From positions 1 through 9,917 of the forward strand of contig JAFAEX010000316.1 of assembly GCA_023423795.1 (NCBI GenBank): a DNA stretch of 9,917 bases, written 5' to 3'. This document shows positions 1-6,995 of the stretch, in pieces. Made by a program: the position numbers and the translations under genes. Under the pieces are notes generated by a model that saw nothing but the letters and a program-made list of their open reading frames with translations, was not told the DNA's origin and did not search any database. Positions within the stretch are counted from its first letter, which is position 1. Each line of letters begins with the position of its first letter. Origin of the DNA: Chloroflexota bacterium. GTDB lineage: Bacteria > Chloroflexota > Chloroflexia > Thermomicrobiales > UBA6265.

Positions 1-8
1 ATCGGAGG

Positions 9-128
9 TGCCCGTGGCCGAGAGCGCGCCGGTCCCACCCGGTCCCATCCCGAACCCGGTCGTGACCCGGCGCAGCGCCGGAGAGTACTGCGGGGGCGAC
101 CCCGCGGGAGGCGAGGCCGCCGCGGTCA
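9..128 (+). rRNA. rrf: 5S ribosomal RNA, complete
   Basis: This is the 5S RNA of the large ribosomal subunit. The core around 31-60 (GGTCCCACC, then CCCATCCCGAAC) is the conserved helix II/III and loop C region. Helix II is GCGCCGG at 26-32 with CCGGCGC at 67-73, and helix IV is GCGGGG at 90-95 with CCCCGC at 100-105. The length from 9 to the GGTCCCACC block matches the E. coli molecule, so the mature ends are placed near 9 and 128 (120 nt, ends uncertain by a few bases). Helix I continues outward: bases 1-10 pair perfectly with 127-136, which reads as a precursor stem cut during maturation. The loop E strands (about 79-88 and 106-116) differ from the usual GATGGTA / GAGAGTAGG pattern. It is probably the last rRNA of an operon whose 23S lies left of the window. 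Confidence 0.87.
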
Positions 129-146
129 CCTCCGATTCCCTGGTTC

Positions 147-155
147 TGGTACACT
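147..155 (+). promoter_or_regulatory. candidate extended -10 element ahead of tRNA-fMet
   Basis: TGGTACACT at 147-155 has the TGn extension followed by TACACT (four of six matches to TATAAT). It would start transcription near 162, about 13 bases before the tRNA. No convincing -35 box is seen. The same TACACT hexamer recurs at the polB start and a close relative (TGGTATACT) lies ahead of rpsB. The tRNA could equally be transcribed by read-through from the rRNA operon, so this site may be redundant or incidental. Confidence 0.35.
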
Positions 156-174
156 TGACGGATCGCGCTGGTGG

Positions 175-249
175 CGCGGGGTGGAGCAGTGGCAGCTCGT
201 TGGGCTCATAACCCAAAGGTCGGGGGTTCGAATCCCTCCCCCGCTACCA
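175..249 (+). tRNA. initiator tRNA-fMet (anticodon CAT)
   Basis: The gene folds as a full cloverleaf. The acceptor is 175-181 with 239-245, the D-stem GAGC/GCTC is 184-187 with 195-198, the anticodon stem TTGGG/CCCAA is 200-204 with 212-216, and the T-stem is 222-226 with 234-238 around TTCGAAT. The anticodon CAT is at 207-209. Two initiator hallmarks are visible: an unpaired first position (C1 against U72) and three consecutive G-C pairs at the bottom of the anticodon stem. The sequence CGCGGGGTGGAGCAG matches the start of the E. coli fMet tRNA as I recall it. The discriminator is A246, and CCA is encoded at 247-249. The gene lies 46 bases after the mature 5S end and 5 bases before a terminator, so it may be co-transcribed with the rRNA operon. 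Confidence 0.96.
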
Positions 250-254
250 AGTAG

Positions 255-287
255 AAACGCCGGCGGTCGAAAGACCGCCGGCGTTTT
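255..287. terminator. bidirectional intrinsic terminator between tRNA-fMet and polB
   Basis: A perfect 14-bp inverted repeat (255-268 with 273-286) is capped by a GAAA tetraloop at 269-272. On the + strand the stem ends in TTTT (284-287), just after the tRNA CCA end. On the - strand the same hairpin ends in TTTCT, 28 bases beyond the polymerase stop codon. It can therefore close both convergent units. Confidence 0.9.
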
Positions 288-314
288 GCGTTCTCCCGGG
301 AACCAGCGATCGTT

Positions 315-2564
315 TCAACCAAAGAGCCCGAGCTGCGTCACGGCCTCCTGCTCTCGGGCCATTTCGAGGTTTGTCCGGACCGAGAGCGCGGGGAAGGCGG
401 CATCGAAGACGGAATCGGACGGGAACAGTTCCCGGAAGCGCATTGCCACATCTCGCAGCCGGCGCAGGAGATAGTCCTGGTTGGCGTCGTCGGCAAACTC
501 GGCGATGAACGCGAGCTCCCCATCCTGCCGCTCGTAGTACTCGATGCGATCACCGGAGCGGGCCTCGCCGGTTTGGCGGCCGCGTTCGACGAGGCGTTTG
601 AGGCGTGGCGTAGGCTGGGCGTCATCGGAGAGCATACCCCACTGGACCACCTCGCGCGCGGAGAGGTCGCTGTGACGGATGCGTTCCGCGAGCGCGAAGT
701 ACGCCGCGTTGGCATCGCCCGGCCGGCCTTCGAGGAAGCAGCGGGCCGCTTCCCCGATGAACTCCCGGAAGCAGGGTTCGACGCGCCGGGAGCGCAGAGC
801 GCTTCCCTTGAGGACGACCGAGCCGTCATTGTCGAGCAGCGCGTAGGTCTTGAGCCGCAACGAGAGCATCGCCGCATAGCGCCCGTCGTGTGCGAGCCGG
901 ATTCCTGCCGGCAGTAGTTCCGAGATGCCCTCGATGAACGCGGTCTCCTCGTCTTCGCCGCCGAGGGTGGGTGGCGGCACAAAGTACACCCCGTCGGTAT
1001 CAACCTCGATCGGGACGGCCCTGGCTTTCCGGAGGTGTTCGACGACGTCGATGACGATGCGTTGCCCCGAGAGGGTGACGCGGGTGGCGGCGTCGTAGTC
1101 GTTGAACAGGGCGCCGCGGTAGCCGAGGTATCCGTAGAACGAGTTGATAAGGACCTTGAAGCTGCCTTGCAGCCCTTCCCACATCGCCCGTTCGTCGTGC
1201 TTGCCGGCACGCGCCATGTCCCGGCTGGCGGCCTTGGCGGCGAGGCGGCGGCGGGTGAGGTCGGCCAGCATCGGCAGGTACGCCCCGAGGGTGTCCGCCT
1301 TCGACGTGATGTGCTCCGCGAGCATGATCGAGGGATAGAGGCTCTCCACGTCGCATTTCACGACCGGGGAGAAGACCCCAGTTTCCAGCAGTTCGGCGTG
1401 GCCGCCCGGGTAGTCGCGCGAAGGTTCCGGGTTGGGGATGCTGTGCCCGGCCGCGAGGTAGGCGCGTAGCATCAGGTCGTTGATCTTCTCCCCCGGGCCG
1501 CCGGTCGCCACCGCCTGGAACGAGCGGGGCAGGATCTGGGTCTGGTAGAACTCGGTTTGGGTGGCGAGGCGGGAGAGGATATCGACATCGCGCACGTCGT
1601 CGATCGCGTAGCGGATCAGCCGGTCGCGGTCGGTTCGCCAAGCCTCCAGGATGTCCGTGCCGGGAACGAACGTGCGGTCGCCGCGCGTCAGGCCCAGTTC
1701 GCGGATGGCGTTCTTGAGCCCGTACGACGTCAGTTTGCCGCCCGTGTCGTAACGTTGGATCTGCTGGTAGGTGTCGATCACGTGCCGGCCGTGGATCCAC
1801 GCCGGAGAATAGGGGACGGTAAGCGGCCCCGCCTTGAAGCGGCCGCCGCGCTCATCGATGCGGACCGTCGAGCCGTCGCGTCCCCAGCGGAGGGCAAGAC
1901 CGTTGCGTTCCGCCCGGGCGGCGAGGTAGGGCAGGTCGAAGTTGAAGATGTTGTGGCCTTCGATCACGTCCGGATCGAGGGCCACGATGCGTTCCGACAG
2001 GCGCTCGATGAGGTCGGCCTCACCGGCTTCGAGCACGAGGACGTCTTCCTCGCCCCACGACGTGGTGATGGCGACCATCAGCACGGTGGCGTCGGGCCGG
2101 TGCGGATCGAGGCCGGAGGTCTCGATGTCGAGCTGGAGGCGCCGCAGGTCGCCGAAGGTCATCCCCTTGAACAGCGTCCGACCGCGCCGCACGAGGTAGC
2201 CCTCGACGGGGGAACGCAGGCGGAAAACCCGTTCGTTCGCGTCGCGGGCGGCCCGGGCGGCGTCCAGCATCTCGGGCCAGATGCGAAAGGTGACCAGGAA
2301 GCGCAGCGGGTGGTCGCCGTCGAGGCGCGTCACCGACGGGCGGGAGCGCAGCGCCTGCCACGGTTCGGCACGCTCGGCGAGCAGCCACGGTAGCAGGTCG
2401 TCGTCCTGGACGGACAGGTCCTCGCCGACGCGTCGGTAGAGGCGAACGCGGTCGGGACCGGCGAGATCGACGGCGACGAGGCCGGGCAACGGATCGGTCC
2501 CATACAGGAGGACGTCGGTGGCGTCGCCGGATGCGGGAGAGGTGAAGTCCGAAGCGGTCGTCAT
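315..2564 (-). CDS. polB: family B DNA polymerase (Pol II-like) with 3'-5' exonuclease
   Basis: A 749-residue DNA polymerase with proofreading exonuclease. Exonuclease motifs are LDIET (D146, E148), GHNIFNFD (N205, D210) and YAIDD (Y319, D323). Polymerase motifs are motif A DVESLYPSI (from D405), motif B KVLINSFYG (470-478) and motif C VDTDGVYF (D522, D524), with KTYAL at 572-576. Motif C has DTDG where DTDS is usual. The last residues QLGLF (744-748) match the beta-clamp binding motif, as at the end of E. coli Pol II, so it probably works with the replicative clamp in repair or translesion synthesis. The chosen ATG at 2564 gives an N-terminus consistent with the family; the frame stays open upstream for 92 more codons, but that stretch overlaps comF. 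There is no Shine-Dalgarno sequence. A TACACT -10 element ends 7 bases before the ATG, which suggests a leaderless mRNA. Its role in this organism is inferred. Confidence 0.93.
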   Translation of the reverse strand: MTTASDFTSPASGDATDVLLYGTDPLPGLVAVDLAGPDRVRLYRRVGEDLSVQDDDLLPWLLAERAEPWQALRSRPSVTRLDGDHPLRFLVTFRIWPEMLDAARAARDANERVFRLRSPVEGYLVRRGRTLFKGMTFGDLRRLQLDIETSGLDPHRPDATVLMVAITTSWGEEDVLVLEAGEADLIERLSERIVALDPDVIEGHNIFNFDLPYLAARAERNGLALRWGRDGSTVRIDERGGRFKAGPLTVPYSPAWIHGRHVIDTYQQIQRYDTGGKLTSYGLKNAIRELGLTRGDRTFVPGTDILEAWRTDRDRLIRYAIDDVRDVDILSRLATQTEFYQTQILPRSFQAVATGGPGEKINDLMLRAYLAAGHSIPNPEPSRDYPGGHAELLETGVFSPVVKCDVESLYPSIMLAEHITSKADTLGAYLPMLADLTRRRLAAKAASRDMARAGKHDERAMWEGLQGSFKVLINSFYGYLGYRGALFNDYDAATRVTLSGQRIVIDVVEHLRKARAVPIEVDTDGVYFVPPPTLGGEDEETAFIEGISELLPAGIRLAHDGRYAAMLSLRLKTYALLDNDGSVVLKGSALRSRRVEPCFREFIGEAARCFLEGRPGDANAAYFALAERIRHSDLSAREVVQWGMLSDDAQPTPRLKRLVERGRQTGEARSGDRIEYYERQDGELAFIAEFADDANQDYLLRRLRDVAMRFRELFPSDSVFDAAFPALSVRTNLEMAREQEAVTQLGLFG

Positions 2565-2571
2565 AACGTCG

Positions 2572-2593
2572 AGTGTACCGCACCGGATACACT
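2572..2593. promoter_or_regulatory. candidate divergent promoter pair for polB and comF
   Basis: AGTGTA at 2572-2577 (TACACT on the - strand) and TACACT at 2588-2593 (+ strand) form a 6-10-6 inverted repeat in the 71-base gap between the divergent genes. The leftward element would start polB transcription at or next to its ATG. The rightward element would give comF a leader of roughly 35 bases. Neither has a clear -35 box at 17 bases. The dyad could instead be an operator; nothing in the sequence identifies a regulator. Confidence 0.4.
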
Positions 2594-2620
2594 GCATTGG
2601 ATCAACGCACGATTGATGGC

Positions 2621-2627
2621 GGGGGAG
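2621..2627 (+). promoter_or_regulatory. ribosome binding site that sets the comF start
   Basis: GGGGGAG lies 8 bases before the ATG at 2636. The open frame extends back to 2573, but the upstream methionine has no such site and would overlap the candidate promoter. Confidence 0.6.
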
Positions 2628-2635
2628 ACCGTTCG

Positions 2636-3325
2636 ATGGTCGCGAGGATGGCCGCGGCGGTGCGCGAGGTGGTCTACCCGCGCCGTTGCGCCGGGTGTGG
2701 TGCGCGGGGATCGTGGGTATGCGATCTCTGCCGAGAGGACCTGGAACTGTTCGCGCCGCCGTGGTGCGCCGGCTGCGGCATCCCGGCCCGCATCGGCGCG
2801 TGCCGGTGCACGGATCTTCCGGTGGACGTTGCCGCGGCACGTTCGGTCGGGCCGTTCGCCGGCTGGCTGCGCGGGGCGATCATCGCGTTCAAGTACGACG
2901 ACGAGGCGGACCGCTCCGACCACCTCGCGGCGTTGCTGGCGGAACGGGTCGGCGACCTTGCGCCGCGGGCCATGCTGGTTTCGGTGCCCCTTCATCCAAA
3001 GCGCGAACGGCAGCGAGGCTACAACCAGTCGGCGCTGATCGCGGACGGCGTTGCTGCGGGACTCGGCTGGCCGCTCCTCGATCCCCTCTGCCGCACGCGC
3101 GCGACCGGGCAGCAGGCGAAACTCGACGCCGCGGCCCGCCAAACGAACGTCGCCGGCGCTTTCGCGCTCTCGCCGGAGTTCGATCCGGCGCAGTTGTCCG
3201 GCGAAACGGTCGTGCTGATCGACGACGTGCTCACCACCGGCGCGACGCTCGGGGCGTGTGCCGGGGTGCTAGCGGCGGCTGGCGCGGGCAGCATCTGCAT
3301 CGCGACGCTCGCGCGCGACCTCTAG
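2636..3325 (+). CDS. comF: ComF family protein (zinc-ribbon phosphoribosyltransferase-like)
   Basis: A 229-residue ComF-type protein. The N-terminal part carries cysteine pairs at C18/C21, C29/C32, C44/C47 and C56/C58 that look like zinc-binding ribbons. The middle has FKYDD and the conserved block VPLHPKRERQRGYNQS. The C-terminal part has the PRPP-binding loop VVLIDDVLTTGAT (192-204), typical of type I phosphoribosyltransferases. ComF proteins are needed for natural DNA uptake in several bacteria and are thought to handle single-stranded DNA in the cytoplasm; their substrate is not settled. Length fits the family. The gene is divergent from polB and convergent with dxr, and no competence operon is present in the window, so a role in transformation here is inference. 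An alternative start is the ATG at 2648. Confidence 0.9.
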   Translation: MVARMAAAVREVVYPRRCAGCGARGSWVCDLCREDLELFAPPWCAGCGIPARIGACRCTDLPVDVAAARSVGPFAGWLRGAIIAFKYDDEADRSDHLAALLAERVGDLAPRAMLVSVPLHPKRERQRGYNQSALIADGVAAGLGWPLLDPLCRTRATGQQAKLDAAARQTNVAGAFALSPEFDPAQLSGETVVLIDDVLTTGATLGACAGVLAAAGAGSICIATLARDL

Positions 3326-3383
3326 CCCTTGCGCACCGCACGCTGAGCGCTTCGTCTACATCGCGTTTTGGAACCGCATCCGT

Positions 3384-3460
3384 CTTCGTGCCGAGTCTGT
3401 CGAAGGTCCCCGATTCGTGCCGACGACGAGACCCGTCGGAAGGCTCGGGATGACGGGGGT
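3384..3460. repeat. degenerate interspersed (REP-like) repeat pair between comF and dxr
   Basis: CCGAGTCTGTCGAAGG at 3391-3406 and CCGTCGGAAGGCTCGG at 3433-3448 are imperfect inverted copies (12 of 16 matches when one is reversed and complemented). Read on the - strand, the first copy resembles the CCTTCGACAGGCTCAGGACGA type of intergenic repeat found in many bacterial genomes. The 166-base convergent gap holds no gene and no clear T-tract terminator, so this dyad may also serve as the 3' end of both transcripts. The family assignment is from memory. Confidence 0.45.
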
Positions 3461-3491
3461 GGTGACGCCGGCGCGGTTCCGGAGCAGGCTC

Positions 3492-4655
3492 TTATCCGAG
3501 CGCGGCGATCTCCCGTTCCGCGGAAGTTCGGGCCGCGGCGTCGGCGGCGAAGATCGCGTCGAAACTCAACGGGCCGGACGGGCGGTGGGCGTCCACCACG
3601 CGCGACACCACCTCGGAGATGCCCACGAAGGAGAGGTTCCCGGCAAGGAAGGCCGCCACCGCGACGTCGTCGGCGGCGCTCATGACGGTCGGGTAAGTCG
3701 ATCCCATGGCGCCTGCCTCGGCGGCGAGGCGCAGCAACGGAAAGCGATCCGTGTCGGGGCGCTCGAAGGTGAGCGATCCGATCTCGGCGAGCGACAGGCG
3801 CTTGCTCGGCGAGGGCAGGCGCTCCGGGTAGGTGAGCGCATACTGAATCGGCAGCCGCATGTCGGGCAGGCCGAGTTGGGCGATCTGGCTGCCGTCGCGG
3901 AACTCGACCAGCGAGTGGACGATGCTCTCGGGGTGGACGACGACGTCGATGCGATCGAACGGCATCCCGAACAGCCAGTGCGCCTCGATCACCTCCAGTC
4001 CCTTGTTCATCAGGGTGGCCGAGTCCACGGTGATTTTGCCGCCCATCGACCACGTAGGGTGCGCAAGCGTCTGCTCGACGGTCACCTCGGCCAGGTGCGC
4101 GGCGGACAGCGCACGGAACGGTCCACCCGATGCGGTCAGGATGAGGCGTTCGACGTCGCCTACCGGAGCGCTACCGATGGCCTGCCAGAGGGCGCTATGC
4201 TCGCTGTCCACCGGGCGGATCTCGGCGCCGGTCTGGCGCGCTGCCGCCATCACCAGGTCGCCGGCGCAGACGATGGTTTCCTTGTTGGCGAGGGCGACGG
4301 TCGTACCCCGCTCGATCGCCCGGTAAACCGGCTCGATCCCGGCATGGCCGGACATCGCGGCGACGACGATGCCCGCGTCCGGGTGGCAGGCTGCCGCGAC
4401 CAGCCCGGCGTCGCCCGTTTCGAGCCGGAACCCTCGCGGAGCTCCGTCGGCCGGTGGTTCATCGATCACCACGAGGTCGGGCCGGAAGGCGGCGGCTTGT
4501 TCCAGCAGCCGCGGCGACAGCGTGCGGGCGGCGAGCGCGACCACCCGGAAGCGGTCCGGCAGGCGGGCGATCACGTCGAGCGTCTGCGTGCCGACCGAGC
4601 CGGTGGAACCGAGGACGACGACGCCGACCGGGCCGTCGGGTAGGGTGTGGGTCAT
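3492..4655 (-). CDS. dxr: 1-deoxy-D-xylulose 5-phosphate reductoisomerase
   Basis: This enzyme makes 2-C-methyl-D-erythritol 4-phosphate from DXP using NADPH, the committed step of the MEP isoprenoid pathway. At 387 residues it has normal length. The NADPH loop GSTGSVG is at 16-22, with LANKET at 122-127. Metal ligands are D150 and E152 in VDSEHSALWQ and E221 in DSATLMNKGLE, and the substrate-binding flap region is TWSMGGKI (201-208). TASGGPF is at 174-180. Near the C-terminus YPTVMSAADDVAVAAF replaces the more common NAANE with SAADD. ATG start; GGAG lies 9 bases upstream. It begins 18 bases after cdsA stops and is the last gene of the cluster, so the polyprenyl precursor pathway is co-expressed with uppS. 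Also called ispC. Confidence 0.97.
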   Translation of the reverse strand: MTHTLPDGPVGVVVLGSTGSVGTQTLDVIARLPDRFRVVALAARTLSPRLLEQAAAFRPDLVVIDEPPADGAPRGFRLETGDAGLVAAACHPDAGIVVAAMSGHAGIEPVYRAIERGTTVALANKETIVCAGDLVMAAARQTGAEIRPVDSEHSALWQAIGSAPVGDVERLILTASGGPFRALSAAHLAEVTVEQTLAHPTWSMGGKITVDSATLMNKGLEVIEAHWLFGMPFDRIDVVVHPESIVHSLVEFRDGSQIAQLGLPDMRLPIQYALTYPERLPSPSKRLSLAEIGSLTFERPDTDRFPLLRLAAEAGAMGSTYPTVMSAADDVAVAAFLAGNLSFVGISEVVSRVVDAHRPSGPLSFDAIFAADAAARTSAEREIAALG

Positions 4656-4673
4656 CCTTGGGGTCTCCGAGCC

Positions 4674-5543
4674 TCAGGGAACGGCCATGTCGAAGAGTGC
4701 GGCAAGCGCCCAGGCGGCCGGGAACGAGACGAACAGCGCATCGACCCGGTCGAAGACGCCGCCGTGGCCGGGTATCATCGTCCCGCTATCCTTGACCCCG
4801 GCTTGCCGCTTCACGAACGATTCGGCGAGGTCGCCGGCTTGCCCGACCATGCCGAGCACGATTCCCACGCCGGCACCGGCCAGCCAGCCGCCGGGCAGGC
4901 CAAATGTGCTCCAGCACAGTGCCCCGGCCAGCGCCGCCCCGGCGAGACCACCGACCGCGCCCTCGATCGTCTTGTTCGGGCTGATGCGCGGCGAGAGTTT
5001 GCGGCGGCCGGCGGCGCGGCCGACGAGGTAGGCGCCGGTGTCGGCCAGCCAGGTGCACAACACGACCGCCAGCGCCCAGCCGAATCCGTAGGCCGCAGGC
5101 GGCCAGCCGAGGGAAACCCGGCCGGCGACATCCGCCGCCCACGGCGCGCTCGGACCTGCCAGTTGGCGCAGGCTGGTCGCCGCCAGCACGGGCAGCCCGA
5201 GGTACAGCGTGCCTGCCGCGCCGAGGCCCCACGCGAGCAGGGCGTCGCGCTCGTCGATGCGCCCGAACTGGCCGATCAGGGGCAGCATCACGCCGAGGAA
5301 GGCGATCGCGGCCACGATCGGCAGCGGCCAGCCGAACAGGCCCGCCGCCCCGAATCCCGCGATGATCGCGCCGCCGGCCGTGATGCCGGCCACGGGGGCG
5401 AGGCGTTGGGCGATGCGCGCGTACTCTCGCCAGGCCATGATGCCGAGGAACGCCATCAGGAGGGCGAACGCCGGGCCGCCGATGACCAGCGGCACGAGGC
5501 CGACCACGACGACGAAGACGGCGCTCCGGGCGCGGGCGGCCAC
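4674..5543 (-). CDS. cdsA: phosphatidate cytidylyltransferase (CDP-diacylglycerol synthase)
   Basis: This membrane enzyme converts phosphatidic acid and CTP to CDP-diacylglycerol, the precursor of the acidic phospholipids. The 289 residues contain several hydrophobic segments, for example 8-37, 53-69, 75-91, 105-122, 154-167 and 196-234. The family signature SFVKRQAGVKDSG followed by PGHGGVFDRVD lies at 242-268, and an upstream conserved block with DTGAYLVGR (168-176) and SPNKTIEG (188-195) is also present. The start is GTG, 7 bases after the uppS stop, without a strong ribosome binding site, which suggests translational coupling to uppS. An 18-base gap separates it from dxr. Confidence 0.95.
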   Translation of the reverse strand: MAARARSAVFVVVVGLVPLVIGGPAFALLMAFLGIMAWREYARIAQRLAPVAGITAGGAIIAGFGAAGLFGWPLPIVAAIAFLGVMLPLIGQFGRIDERDALLAWGLGAAGTLYLGLPVLAATSLRQLAGPSAPWAADVAGRVSLGWPPAAYGFGWALAVVLCTWLADTGAYLVGRAAGRRKLSPRISPNKTIEGAVGGLAGAALAGALCWSTFGLPGGWLAGAGVGIVLGMVGQAGDLAESFVKRQAGVKDSGTMIPGHGGVFDRVDALFVSFPAAWALAALFDMAVP

Positions 5544-5550
5544 GCCGGGC

Positions 5551-6360
5551 CTAACCGACCGCCGGCGCGGCGTGGGATGCGGCGGGGATGCCGCCGTAGC
5601 GGCGCTCGCGCCGGCCGTAGTCCTCCACCGCGGCCCGCAGCTCGTCCGGCCCGAAGTCCGGCCAGAGCACGGGGGTGAAGTACAACTCGGCGTAAGCCGA
5701 CTGCCAGAGCAGGAAGTTGCTGGTGCGGTGCTCGCCCGAAGTGCGGACGATCAGGTCCGGGTCGGGCAGATCGCGAGTGAAGAGGTGGCGCTCGACCGCC
5801 GCCTCGTCGATGGCCTCGACCGGGATGCCTTCGGCGACGATGCCGCGGATGGCGGCCAGCAATTCCTGCCGACCGCCGTAATTGAAGGCGAGGGTGAGGT
5901 CGAGGCGCTCGTTCATCTTGGTCAGTTCGATGGCGTCCAGCACCGCCTGGCGCAATGCGGGCTCAAGCCCGTCGAGGCTGCCGATGTGACGGAGTCGCGC
6001 CCCCTGCCGGTGCAGTTCCGGCGTCTCCCGCTCGATGACCTCCCCGAGGATGCGCATGATGCCGGAGATTTCGTCCGCCGGGCGGCGCCAGTTCTCGGTC
6101 GAGAACGCCCAGAGCGTTAGGCAGCGGATGCCGAGTTCAACGGCCGCCTGGGTGATGCGCCGGATGTTGTCCGTACCGCGCTCGTGTCCGGCCACGCGCG
6201 GCAACCCGCGGCGGGCGGCCCAGCGCCCGTTACCGTCCATGATGATGGCGACGTGGCCGGGAACCTGCCCGGAGGGCGGGACGCCGGCCTTGGGCCGGTC
6301 CCTGCCGGGGCCGGGTTCCACGGTGCCTTCGTCGATGGCGGTGGTGCTGCCGGCGTGCAC
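5551..6360 (-). CDS. uppS: cis-prenyltransferase: undecaprenyl (polyprenyl) diphosphate synthase
   Basis: This soluble enzyme condenses isopentenyl diphosphate onto farnesyl diphosphate to make the lipid carrier for peptidoglycan and other envelope sugars. The conserved IIMDGNGRWA contains the catalytic D42; GHERG is at 59-63 and FSTENW at 86-91. The C-terminal block SGEHRTSNFLLWQ (208-220) with AYAELYF binds the homoallylic diphosphate and magnesium. It has 269 residues, longer than the usual 240-255, because of an N-terminal stretch of about 35 residues rich in Gly and Pro. The GTG start at 6360 has GGAGG only 4 bases upstream; a second in-frame GTG at 6321 is possible. Product chain length cannot be read from the sequence. 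Confidence 0.95.
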   Translation of the reverse strand: MHAGSTTAIDEGTVEPGPGRDRPKAGVPPSGQVPGHVAIIMDGNGRWAARRGLPRVAGHERGTDNIRRITQAAVELGIRCLTLWAFSTENWRRPADEISGIMRILGEVIERETPELHRQGARLRHIGSLDGLEPALRQAVLDAIELTKMNERLDLTLAFNYGGRQELLAAIRGIVAEGIPVEAIDEAAVERHLFTRDLPDPDLIVRTSGEHRTSNFLLWQSAYAELYFTPVLWPDFGPDELRAAVEDYGRRERRYGGIPAASHAAPAVG

Positions 6361-6432
6361 GGCGCCTCCGGGCAGGGGCGACGAGGTGCGCCCCGGGACG
6401 GGATCGGGCGGATTCGGGAGCGGGGTTCGCGG

Positions 6433-6990
6433 TCAGACCTCGAGGACTTCGTGCTCCTTGCCCTTGCCGATGCGATCGACCTCTTCGACGAACTTCTTCG
6501 TGAGGTTGTCGATCTGCTGCTCGGCGCGGCGTCCGTCGTCGTCCGATATCATGCCCTCGCTCATCATGTCGCGGACGTTGCTCATGGCGTCGCGCCGGAT
6601 GTTGCGCAGCGCCACCTTGCCGTCCTCGACGTGGCCGTGGACGACCTTAACCAGTTGCTTGCGCCGCTCCTCGGTCAGGGCCGGGATGGCGAGGCGAATC
6701 ACCTGGCCGTCATTGGTCGGGTTGAGCCCGAGTTCGGATTTCTGGATCGCCTTGTCGATCGCCCCGATCACGCTCTTGTCCCACGGCTGGATGACCAGCA
6801 GCCGCGATTCGGGCACCGAGATGTTGGCCATCTGGTTGAGCGGCGTCGGCGCGCCGTAGTAATCGACCGTGATCCGCTCGACCAGCGACGGAGAGGCCCG
6901 GCCGGTCCGCACCGAACCGAGGTCGCGCTGCAGCGCCTCGATCGCCTTGGCCATGCGGCTCTCGGCGTCCGCCAACACGTCCGCGATCAT
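6433..6990 (-). CDS. frr: ribosome recycling factor
   Basis: RRF, acting with EF-G, splits the post-termination ribosome. From the chosen ATG the protein has 185 residues, the same as E. coli RRF. The conserved stretch VRTGRASPSLVERITVDYYG, followed by TPLNQ, hinges between the long helices and domain II; later LTEERRKQLVK, the RNIRRDAM region and the C-terminal helix ending near the stop match the family. The start is ATG at 6990 with GGGAGG 5 bases upstream. An in-frame ATG 21 bases earlier lies within a small hairpin and lacks a good ribosome site. The gene is 58 bases downstream of pyrH and 72 bases upstream of uppS. Confidence 0.97.
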   Translation of the reverse strand: MIADVLADAESRMAKAIEALQRDLGSVRTGRASPSLVERITVDYYGAPTPLNQMANISVPESRLLVIQPWDKSVIGAIDKAIQKSELGLNPTNDGQVIRLAIPALTEERRKQLVKVVHGHVEDGKVALRNIRRDAMSNVRDMMSEGMISDDDGRRAEQQIDNLTKKFVEEVDRIGKGKEHEVLEV

Positions 6991-6995
6991 CGCGA

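Noticed and set aside
8..474. Short + strand open frames over the left edge
   Set aside because: They run through the 5S rRNA, tRNA-fMet and the terminator, which explain the sequence.
1557..2393. Long + strand open frame (278 codons) antisense to polB
   Set aside because: Typical shadow frame in high-GC coding DNA; its protein has no recognisable motif and the - strand frame carries all polymerase motifs.
2565..2840. N-terminal extension of the polymerase frame by 92 codons
   Set aside because: It overlaps the well-supported comF start region on the other strand, is rich in Arg and Pro like a shadow frame, and has no ribosome site.
3417..4643. 408-codon + strand open frame antisense to dxr
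   Set aside because: It mirrors the conserved dxr gene, has biased His, Arg, Gly and Asp content and no family resemblance.
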